A stretch of 42,978 nt of DNA, taken from Porticoccus sp038143955 (lineage in GTDB: Bacteria; Pseudomonadota; Gammaproteobacteria; Pseudomonadales; Porticoccaceae). This document shows, in pieces, positions 1 to 6,677 of the stretch. The stretch spans positions 1-42,978 of the forward strand of contig JAYQMT010000002.1 of NCBI GenBank assembly GCA_038143955.1, in the 5' to 3' direction. Within the stretch, counting starts at the first letter, position 1. The number at the start of each line of letters is the position of its first letter. A program made the position numbers and the translations under genes. The notes beneath the pieces were generated by a model. It saw nothing but the letters and a program-made list of their open reading frames with translations, was not told the DNA's origin and did no database searches.

Positions 1-454
1 ACTTCTAAAAGAACATAAATACGTTTTTTTGTATCAACACTTTCAATATTTGCGACCAAATCCGTAAATGGTCCATTATTAAACTTAATTATATCACCCT
101 TTTTTAGTTTTTCATTCATTATTGGACTAATGTTATTTTGAAACCTTTTTTTAATGCCACTATCAAATCAAGAGGAACTTCAGAAAGTTTATTATTAAAA
201 CTCAAAAGTTTTGACACTCCATAAGTACTATTTATTTTAGTCCAATAAGAGTTTTGTAGATCAACGCCAATAAATGCATATCCAGGAAATACAAATACTT
301 CTTTATTAATAAATTTATTTTTCTTTTTTGTTGTTGCTTTGATTTTAGGCATGAAAGGTTTCAAACCCTTGTCTTTCAAGGTTTCGAAAAGCTAAATCAG
401 ATGAATTAGGTTTAATTTGGGCAACTAACCATTTTTTTTTAAACTTGGATTCAT
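1..454 (-). pseudogene. rfaH: RfaH/NusG-type transcription antiterminator, frameshifted, 3' end beyond window
   Basis: Paralogue of NusG that binds RNA polymerase paused at ops sites and suppresses termination in long polysaccharide operons. Reading leftward from ATG at 454, the NGN domain begins MNPSLKKKWLVAQIKPN, continues with NLERQGFETF, then (new frame) MPKIKATTKKK and VFVFPGYAFIGVD, the typical NGN core. A further frame change leads to MNEKLKKGDIIKFNNGPF, the KOW-type linker (GPF motif), which runs off base 1. One frame break lies near 350 (one extra base) and another near 144-151 in a T run. The protein would otherwise look complete, so these could be sequencing errors. An ops-like element lies 520 bases away at 973-982, facing the other way and leading into the polysaccharide operon, so it is a plausible target. 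Confidence 0.8.
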
Positions 455-920
455 TTTTTATATAGAAAGTAATATTAAAAATTAACTAGATTTATATAAT
501 TGTTAATTGCATTTATTGATAGAATTTACAAGTAGTTCAAATTATTTAAAAAATTCATTTATTAACTTATCACTCATTTTTTTAAATTATCAGTAATATT
601 TTGTAAAATTTAACTTTAAACATCTTTGATTCTAATAAATATTTTATCATAGTTAGACAGTTTTTTATGAACAAGAAACAAAAGATAAATAATTACATAT
701 TTTTTTCAAATAGTTGAACTCACCAGACAAAATACTAATTAATAAAGATCAACTTTCTTATTAGATGACTTTAGAACAAATATTTATAAGTTTGTAATAT
801 TACTAACATACCATACTTAAGTCGTGAGCAATGTCCAACTAAGCGTAATGATGTTAATGAATAAGCATCAAAAATGCTAAAACACAAATATCATAAAATA
901 AATTTGACAATTTAAATATT
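455..920. other. AT-rich intergenic region between divergent genes
   Basis: About 466 bases of very AT-rich sequence between the divergent rfaH-like gene and the MarR-type regulator. I find no supported gene. It presumably holds the rfaH promoter and the promoter of the rightward operon. A TTGACA hexamer sits at 904-909, but no good -10 hexamer lies at normal spacing, so I do not call a promoter. Confidence 0.5.
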
Positions 921-943
921 ATATGTTCAGCTCATGAACATAT
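921..943. promoter_or_regulatory. Perfect 9-bp-arm palindrome, candidate operator
   Basis: Left arm ATATGTTCA (921-929), spacer GCTCA, right arm TGAACATAT (935-943), with perfect complementarity. It sits just upstream of the ops-like hairpin and about 57 bases before the likely start of the MarR-family regulator. MarR proteins typically bind palindromes of this size upstream of their own genes, so autoregulation is a reasonable inference. It could also act as an RNA hairpin. Confidence 0.45.
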
Positions 944-982
944 TACCGCATAAGAAGCGATTCTTATGTTGTGCGGTAGCTT
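944..982 (+). promoter_or_regulatory. ops-like RfaH recruitment element on a hairpin
   Basis: GCGGTAGCTT at 973-982 matches the core of the ops element (GGCGGTAGCNT), differing mainly at the first G. It forms the 3' part of a hairpin: TACCGC (944-949) pairs with GCGGTA (973-978), and ATAAGAA (950-956) pairs with TTCTTAT (961-967) around a GCGA tetraloop, with a 5-base bulge. An RfaH homologue is encoded in the same window. The position, just before the first gene of the rightward polysaccharide operon, is the expected one. Confidence 0.6.
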
Positions 983-999
983 TCAGAACTTATATTTTT

Positions 1000-1317
1000 A
1001 TGAACTACGATTTATCAATAAAAATTATTAAAGAAATTCAAAAAAACCCAAGTCAGTCCCAACGTAAGCTATCCAAGAGCTGTGGTGTTAGCCTGGGCTC
1101 TGTCCATTACTGCATAAAGGCGCTTGCAGAAAAAGGCTATGTAAAGGCAAGTAATTTCAAGAATTCGCAGAACAAGGTTTCCTATGCCTATATTTTGACA
1201 CCCTTGGGTTTAAGTCTCAAAAAAGAACTTATTGGCGCCTTTTTGAAGCGCAAACAAACAGAATATGAGTCGCTACAAAAAGAGATCAAGGCGCTGGAAA
1301 ACGATCTGGCGCGTTGA
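1000..1317 (+). CDS. MarR family EPS-associated transcriptional regulator
   Basis: Small winged-helix regulator (105 aa) of the family found at the head of exopolysaccharide/O-antigen clusters in Gamma- and Betaproteobacteria. The reading begins MNYDLSIKIIKEIQKNP; SQRKLSKSCGVSLGSVHYC is the helix-turn-helix, KGYVKASNFKNSQNK...YAYILTPLG is the wing and its conserved follow-on, and the tail (KRKQTEYESLQKEIKALEND) is a predicted coiled-coil dimerisation helix. An upstream in-frame ATG at 934 would add 22 residues that read straight through the palindrome and ops-like element. The start at 1000 agrees with family length and leaves the regulatory sites non-coding. No strong Shine-Dalgarno is visible. 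The gene is intact. Confidence 0.85.
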   Translation: MNYDLSIKIIKEIQKNPSQSQRKLSKSCGVSLGSVHYCIKALAEKGYVKASNFKNSQNKVSYAYILTPLGLSLKKELIGAFLKRKQTEYESLQKEIKALENDLAR

Positions 1318-1446
1318 TGGCTTTGTCCGTCGCGTTTTCAAATTTGCTAATACGGAGCACGTTCGCACGCATGATAATGAGTTTTAGCGGGCGAGGCTGC
1401 GAAGTGCAAGAATGTAAAGAGTTTCTTGGGGTTTCAATGATAGAAT

Positions 1447-1473
1447 ACGATAATAGCCATTATCGTCAGTTTT
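1447..1473 (+). terminator. Hairpin downstream of the EPS regulator, possible attenuator or terminator
   Basis: ACGATAAT (1447-1454), loop AGCC, ATTATCGT (1459-1466): a perfect 8-bp stem followed by CAGTTTT. The stem is AT-rich and the U tract short, so termination would be weak. It lies in the gap between the regulator and the ugd relic. Confidence 0.3.
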
Positions 1474-1536
1474 CGGACACGCTAGACACCTAAATTGAAA
1501 ATAGAAATATTATTTTAAAACAATGTATATAAAATA

Positions 1537-2138
1537 ATGAAGATTGCGGTTGCTGGTACAGGCTATGTAAAACTCTCGTATGCGGTGTTGCTAGCACAGC
1601 ATCATGAGGTCGTAGCTCTTGACATCATTCCAGAAAAAGTTACGCTGATTAATCAGCGTAAATCACTTATGGTTAATGCAGAGATCTAAGGGTTTTTGGC
1701 GAATCCTGAACTGAATTACAAAGCTACAACTGACAACCAAGAAGCTTTCACTGGTGCTGAGTATATGGTGATTACCACGCCAACTGATTATGACCCAGTG
1801 ACAAATTACTTCAATACTAGATTGGTTGAAACGGTTATCCGTGATGTGAAGAGTGTTAACCCTATGCGGATCGTTAAGTCAGTTATCCCGGTGAGCTATA
1901 CGCAAAAGCTGATAGATAATACAGGTTGTAAAAACCTGATCTTCTCAAAAAGTTTTTGCGTGAAGGTAAAGGATTCTATGACAACCTCTATCCATCTAGC
2001 ATTGTTGTGGGTAAACGTTCTGATCGAGCGAAGCAGTTTGCTGACTTATTGATCGAAGGCACTGTTAAAGAAAATATCGACGTCCTACTAACCGACCCAA
2101 CTGAAGCCGAAGGAATTAAGTTAAATGCAAATACTTAA
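1537..2138 (+). pseudogene. ugd: UDP-glucose 6-dehydrogenase, truncated and disrupted
   Basis: N-terminal half of a Ugd (about 388 aa in intact relatives), the NAD-dependent enzyme that makes UDP-glucuronate. Visible are MKIAVAGTGYV (Rossmann GxGYxG, with the last Gly changed to Lys), NPELNYKATTDNQEAF, TTPTDYDPVTNYFNT, and in a second frame LREGKGFYDNLYPSSIVVGKRS and DPTEAEGIKLNANT, where it stops. The catalytic Cys domain is missing. An in-frame TAA at 1687-1689 replaces a codon that is usually Glu (AEI-E-EFL), and a frameshift lies near 1940-1955. The last codons overlap the first codons of the ABC transporter gene, so the 3' half was lost at that junction. Non-functional. Confidence 0.85.
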
Positions 2139-3921
2139 AAAACTTCTCACCCTGTTAACCCCGCCCGAGCGCAATCGCGCGAGTATACTGATGGGTATGA
2201 TTCTGGTAATGGCGTTTCTGGATATGCTGGGTGTGGCGTCGATCCTGCCGTTTATGGCGGTGCTGGCCAACCCCGACCTGGTGCAGTCCAACATCATGCT
2301 CAACACCGCATTCACCACCTGTCGTCACATCGGCATTCATACTCCCGAGCAGTTCCTGTTCATACTTGGCGTGTTGGTTTTTTTGCTGCTGGTCGCCTCA
2401 CTGACCTTCAAGGCACTCACCACCTACTTCCAAACTCGCTTTGCGTTGATGCGCGAATACAGTATCGGCAAGCGCCTGGTAGAAGGCTATCTGCACCAGC
2501 CCTACAGCTGGTTCTTGAACCGCCACAGTGCCGATTTGGGTAAGACCATCCTCTCAGAGGTCGGTACCGTCATCCACGGCGGCATGCTCCCGCTAATGAC
2601 GCTCATGGCACAAGGCACGGTCACGCTGGCGCTGCTGATCTTGCTCGTCATCGTTGAGCCACTGCTGGCACTCAGCGTCGGCGTGGTGCTGGGACTAGCC
2701 TATGCCGGCATCTTCTTAGTTATGAGCGGCTGGCTCAAACGCCTCGGCCAGGAACGAATCCAGGCGAACCAAGGTCGATTTACCGCCGTGAGCGAAGCCT
2801 TCGGCGCGGCCAAAGAAGTGAAGGTGGGCGGTCTGGAGCAGGTTTATATCCAACGATTTGCCAAGCCTGCAAAAATATTCGCCAAGGGCCAGGCTACAGC
2901 AAAAGTGATCGCCCAACTGCCACGTTTTGCGTTGGAAGCTATCGCCTTTGGTGGCATGCTGTTGGTGATTCTCTACCTCATGACCAAAAACGGTAGTTTC
3001 GCCGCAGCGCTGCCCATCATCTCGCTCTATGCCTTTGCCGGCTATCGCCTAATGCCAGCGCTACAACAAATCTACGGGGCCTTTACTAATCTGCGCTTTG
3101 CTACCCCGGCGCTAGATGCTCTACACCAAGACCTGGTCAACCTACAAACCAACGATGCCCAGCATAGCCCGACTACTCCGCTGCCGCTCACACAAGCCAT
3201 TACGCTGAACCAAGTCAGCTATCGTTATCCCAACGCCCCCCAACCAGAGCTCAAAGGTATTAATGTCACCATCCCCGCGTACAGTACGATTGGCTTTGTA
3301 GGCGCCACCGGCAGCGGCAAAACCACTACTGTGGATGTCATCTTCCGCTTACTCGAGCCGCAAGAGGGTTCACTAGAAATCGACGGGCAACCCATCACTG
3401 CCGCCAACCGCCGGCAATGGCAAAGCGCCATTGGTTATGTGCCGCAGCACATCTACCTGACCGATGACACTGTGGCCGCCAATATCGCCTTTGGTGTAAA
3501 AGATGAAGACATTGATCAACAAGCTATCGAGCGTGCCGCCAAAATCGCCAACTTGCATGAGTTTGTGATTACCGACCTACCGCAAGGCTACGCCACCATC
3601 GTTGGCGAGCGCGGCGTGCGCCTTTCGGGCGGGCAGCGCCAGCGCATCGGCATTGCCCGCGCGCTTTACCACAAACCGCAGGTGCTGATTTTGGATGAAG
3701 CCACCAGCGCACTGGACAACCTAACCGAACAAGCAGTAATGCAAGCGGTGAACAATCTTGGCCACGACATCACCATCATCCTGATTGCACATCGCCTCTC
3801 CACAGTGCGTCAGTGCGATCAGATATACCTGCTAGAGCGGGGCCAGGCGAAAGCGCAGGATACTTTCTATGGACTGACAGAAAACAACGCTCAGTTTAAA
3901 TTGATGGCGCATCATGAATGA
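2125..3921 (+). CDS. ABC transporter (PglK-like lipid-linked oligosaccharide flippase)
   Basis: Half-size exporter, 598 aa, intact. An N-terminal transmembrane domain (about residues 1-330, several hydrophobic helices such as ILMGMILVMAFLDMLGVA and ALLILLVIVEPLLALSVGVV) is followed by a nucleotide-binding domain: Walker A GATGSGKTT (about 393-401), signature LSGGQRQRIGIARAL (from about 500), Walker B VLILDEATSALD (about 521-532), H-loop IAHRLST. The architecture matches the PglK/MsbA group, which flips undecaprenyl-PP-linked oligosaccharides across the inner membrane. The start ATG overlaps the truncated ugd, and no separate ribosome site is obvious. It is clearly GC-richer than the flanking relics. 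The PglK assignment rests on family resemblance and locus context. Confidence 0.85.
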   Translation: MQILKKLLTLLTPPERNRASILMGMILVMAFLDMLGVASILPFMAVLANPDLVQSNIMLNTAFTTCRHIGIHTPEQFLFILGVLVFLLLVASLTFKALTTYFQTRFALMREYSIGKRLVEGYLHQPYSWFLNRHSADLGKTILSEVGTVIHGGMLPLMTLMAQGTVTLALLILLVIVEPLLALSVGVVLGLAYAGIFLVMSGWLKRLGQERIQANQGRFTAVSEAFGAAKEVKVGGLEQVYIQRFAKPAKIFAKGQATAKVIAQLPRFALEAIAFGGMLLVILYLMTKNGSFAAALPIISLYAFAGYRLMPALQQIYGAFTNLRFATPALDALHQDLVNLQTNDAQHSPTTPLPLTQAITLNQVSYRYPNAPQPELKGINVTIPAYSTIGFVGATGSGKTTTVDVIFRLLEPQEGSLEIDGQPITAANRRQWQSAIGYVPQHIYLTDDTVAANIAFGVKDEDIDQQAIERAAKIANLHEFVITDLPQGYATIVGERGVRLSGGQRQRIGIARALYHKPQVLILDEATSALDNLTEQAVMQAVNNLGHDITIILIAHRLSTVRQCDQIYLLERGQAKAQDTFYGLTENNAQFKLMAHHE

Positions 3922-3963
3922 TTTCTTGCTTGTCATACTAAAACATAAAAAGCCTTTAACATA

Positions 3964-4183
3964 ATCGCGTGGTGCGGAATTGCTTGAAGCAGAAGAGATC
4001 TGTCTTCCTACATTGTCTCTTGGAGATAGTCTTCTAGATTACGAGGTCGCTGAGGCGTTTGGACTTGATTTTATCTTCTTGCATGAATAGACTGAGCTTC
4101 CTGATTGGCGGCATTACTGTCAAATTAATATGATTCAGACCATTCCATTAATCAACCATCTGCTAAGAATCCAGAAAGATTAA
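3964..4183 (+). pseudogene. HAD-family phosphatase, C-terminal relic
   Basis: The 390-base gap after the ABC transporter is not empty. One frame reads LSLGDSLLDYEVAEAFGLDF then IFLHE-stop-TELPDW and ends MIQTIPLINHLLRIQKD. GDSLxDYxxAxxxGxDFIF is the motif IV region of haloacid-dehalogenase phosphatases. The in-frame TAG sits where relatives have Trp (TGG to TAG). The catalytic N-terminal DxDxT half is absent. A relic of a sugar-phosphate phosphatase or similar hydrolase is most likely; the substrate is unknown. Confidence 0.6.
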
Positions 4184-4311
4184 TCTTGTTTAGGAGTTCT
4201 AAGTGATTAAAGAAAAAATATAATGGAGAAAGCGTTCTATAAGAACGTACCTAAAGCAAGAAAAATAAACCCGTTTTTTAGGAATCTTTTAATCTGCTTT
4301 ATGACGCCCAC

Positions 4312-4953
4312 ATGAGTCTGGTTGCTTCTGGTTCTGGTGCGAAAATTCTGAATATCTATTCCTCAGCTGATCTTTCCTCCGAGAGAGAACAATTCTTCAA
4401 TGAAATGTTCTTTTCTGATTCTGAATATTACGGAATAGATTTTTGGAAAGATCAGTTTATTACTAAAGGCCATGAAGCCTCAGATCAACCTGGAGAAGAA
4501 AGGCATCGCTTGCCATACGAAGATAATAGTTTTGACGTTGTTGTTACAACGAAAGTAATTATGGAGCATGTTACGATCCCATCTGCTGTTGTAGATGAGC
4601 TGTATCGAGTTTTGAAGCCTGGTGGTAAGGCTTTTGTGATAGCGCCACATGTACGAAGGCAGCATCAGGTTCCATATGACTTTTTTCGCTATACAGAGTA
4701 CGGATTGAAATATTTATTCTCTTCCTCTGGATTTAGTAAATGTACCACTACCCCTACTGGTGGGTTCATGGCCTTAGTTGGATATTATGCTTACTTCTTC
4801 CAAAGGGGGTTAAATGTTCCAAAGTTTGTCGAGAAAATGCTTGACTCAATTCACTATTGGTTAATTGAGCCTATTTGCTATGGACTCGATCGACTTGATA
4901 ATGGTTATGGACGCGATATGACTCTCTATTTTATGGTGCGGGCAGAGAAGTGA
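4312..4953 (+). CDS. SAM-dependent methyltransferase (class I, Methyltransf_11 type)
   Basis: The readable part is 213 aa. LPYEDNSFDVVVTTKVIMEH and VVDELYRVLKPGGKAFVIAP are motifs II-III of class I methyltransferases. Motif I is degenerate here (AKILNIYSSADLSS instead of a glycine-rich loop), as also seen in some polysaccharide-locus members. The family usually has about 50 more N-terminal residues. The 110 bases upstream, from a GTG at 4203 behind GGAG, encode related-looking segments (RSIRTYLKQEK, FLGIF) in several frames with stops, so the true 5' end appears broken and ATG 4312 may not be the native start. Probably modifies a sugar of the following cassette; acceptor unknown. Confidence 0.65.
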   Translation: MSLVASGSGAKILNIYSSADLSSEREQFFNEMFFSDSEYYGIDFWKDQFITKGHEASDQPGEERHRLPYEDNSFDVVVTTKVIMEHVTIPSAVVDELYRVLKPGGKAFVIAPHVRRQHQVPYDFFRYTEYGLKYLFSSSGFSKCTTTPTGGFMALVGYYAYFFQRGLNVPKFVEKMLDSIHYWLIEPICYGLDRLDNGYGRDMTLYFMVRAEK

Positions 4954-4958
4954 GCTTG

Positions 4959-5699
4959 ATGCACATAGATCCTGACTTGAAATCTCTTGTTGTCATAATC
5001 GCGCGAGGTGGTTCGAAGGGTATTCCTCGAAAAAAAACTTATCCGACATTGGTGGTATACCTCTAGTAGCTCATATTGTTAAGACAGCTTTAAGTGCAGC
5101 TGATTTACTCAAGTTTGATGTTATTTTTTCTACGGATTCAGAAGAGATAAGACAGGTTGCGGCAGATGCTGGCGCATGGGCGCCTTTTCTCAGACCCCCC
5201 CGAGCTTGCCGAAGACGACGTACCTTCCTGGCCTGTAGTCCAGCACGCTGTAAAAAAAGCAGAATTGATCAGGCAGACTCGTTACGATTTGATAATTTAT
5301 CTGCAGCCAACTGCTCCATTGTGTCGGGCTGAAGATATTCTTCGCTGTATTCATACACTGCATAAAAACCCTGAAGCCGAAAGCGTGGTTGCGATTACCG
5401 AAGTGGATACACACCCTTTTCGTATGAAACGGATGCTGAGCGACGGTCGGTTAATTAATTATATAGATCAGGGGTTTGAGGACATGCGCCCAAGGCAGCA
5501 GTTGCCCAAAGTCTATCGTCGAGCCGGCTCGATCTACGCAAGTCGCCGTAAAGTGGTAATGGAGGATGACACCCTGGTAGGAGATCCCTGCATTGGCGTC
5601 GTCGTCCCTCCAATGACCGCCGTAGATATCGACACAGAAATCGACCTCGAACTGGTGAGGTTGTTACATGAACGAAACAAATTAAGAACAGGAGAGTGA
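4959..5699 (+). pseudogene. neuA-like: CMP-nonulosonate synthetase (acylneuraminate cytidylyltransferase family), two frameshifts
   Basis: Activates a nonulosonic acid with CTP. From ATG 4959: LVVIIARGGSKGIPRK is the CTP-binding signature; a frame change in the A8 run at about 5030 leads to NLSDIGGIPLVAHIV and VIFSTDSEEIRQVAADAGAW; a second change in the C7 run at about 5195-5201 leads to ELAEDDVPSWPVVQHAV, LIIYLQPTAPLCRAEDI, RRAGSIYASRR and AVDIDTEIDLELV (the conserved VDIDtexDL end). All conserved blocks are present once the frames are joined and both breaks are in homopolymers, so the gene may be intact in the organism. It ends 6 bases before the NeuB-like gene. Confidence 0.8.
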
Positions 5700-5705
5700 T
5701 TATCC

Positions 5706-6677
5706 ATGAAATTTATAGCTGAACTTTGCCAGAACCACAACGGAGACTTCGAGACCGTACGCCGAATGGTCGATACAGCCGCTGAAAGTGGAGCCAGCCA
5801 CGTCAAGATTCAACATATCTATGCACGTAATCTCGTCTACCGCCCCGAGTTCGAGGAGGGGCTGCAGCAGGATGGCGTGATCAAAGCCATTCGGCGCCCT
5901 TGGCTACCAGAATTTGATCGTCTCAAAGGACTTGAGCTTTCAGAAGAAGAGTGTGCCCGGTTCGTGGAGTATGTTGAATCACTTGACTTGGTTCCAATGA
6001 CCACATGTTTTGCTCGGGGCGATATTGAGCGGATCGCTCAGCAGGGTTTCCGCACAGTTAAGGTAGCCAGTTACGACTGTGCCTCGTTTCCCATGCTGCG
6101 CGAACTAGCGACCCGTTTCGACTACCTCTTTGTTTCCACCGGCGCAACCTTTGATGATGAAGTGCGTCACGCCGCTCATGTTTTGCGCCAGCATGCAAAA
6201 GGCTATTCTTTGCTTCATTGCGTTACGCAGTACCCTACTCCGCTGGAAGCTATGCATCTAAACCGCATCGGTTGGTTGCAACAATTTGCGGATGAAGTCG
6301 GATTCTCCGACCACTCTTTGGTTTCTCGTGATGGGGTTATTGCGGCCAAGGCCGCCATCGCCTTCGGCGCTAAGGTGGTCGAGCGCCATTTCACCATCTC
6401 GGATCCTTCGGAGACCAAAGATGGCCCGGTTTCGATCTCCGCAGACGATATTCGATCCCTAGTCGATTTTGCAAAACTCTCACAGGTTGATCAGCTCACT
6501 CATTTGACCGAGATTCATCCAGGTTGGGAGCAGATGCTAGGCCAGGCCGAGCGGTGGTTGTCTGACGCAGAGCTGCTTAATCGTGATTATTACCGCGGCC
6601 GGTTTGCAACGCCACGCCGAGAGGGCACCCATCGCCTCGCCGAAATGGTCCTCAACTGGGAGGAGGCGCCACTGTGA
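5706..6677 (+). CDS. neuB-like: NeuB-family nonulosonate synthase lacking a SAF domain
   Basis: Condenses phosphoenolpyruvate with an N-acylated hexose to form a nine-carbon sialic-acid-like sugar. 323 aa, intact. The TIM barrel shows AELCQNHNGD (metal/PEP site), VKIQ, TVKVASYD (usual YKIaS), VSTGAT, LLHCVTQYPTP, EVGFSDHS and VERHFTI (usual EKHFT), in the family order. Family members normally run to about 350 aa and end in an antifreeze-like SAF domain that closes the neighbouring active site; here the protein ends RRYxxP-type residues after the barrel (FATPRREGTHRLAEMV) with no SAF fold. The preceding AGGAGA is a fair ribosome site. The stop overlaps the next start (GTGA), indicating translational coupling. 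The exact product sugar is unknown. Confidence 0.85.
   Translation: MKFIAELCQNHNGDFETVRRMVDTAAESGASHVKIQHIYARNLVYRPEFEEGLQQDGVIKAIRRPWLPEFDRLKGLELSEEECARFVEYVESLDLVPMTTCFARGDIERIAQQGFRTVKVASYDCASFPMLRELATRFDYLFVSTGATFDDEVRHAAHVLRQHAKGYSLLHCVTQYPTPLEAMHLNRIGWLQQFADEVGFSDHSLVSRDGVIAAKAAIAFGAKVVERHFTISDPSETKDGPVSISADDIRSLVDFAKLSQVDQLTHLTEIHPGWEQMLGQAERWLSDAELLNRDYYRGRFATPRREGTHRLAEMVLNWEEAPL

Noticed and set aside
934..999. Upstream in-frame ATG (934) as start of the MarR-type regulator
   Set aside because: It would place the palindrome end and the ops-like hairpin within the coding region and add 22 residues not found in the family.
2121..3558. Minus-strand frames opposite the ABC transporter
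   Set aside because: The plus-strand gene has full ABC motifs and codon structure; the opposite frames are shadows without recognisable domains.
5020..5040. Programmed ribosomal frameshifting at A-rich slippery runs (also at 30530 and 33772)
   Set aside because: Frame changes occur in many unrelated genes, at A, T and C runs and at non-slippery sites, with no consistent stimulatory structure; error or decay explains them better.
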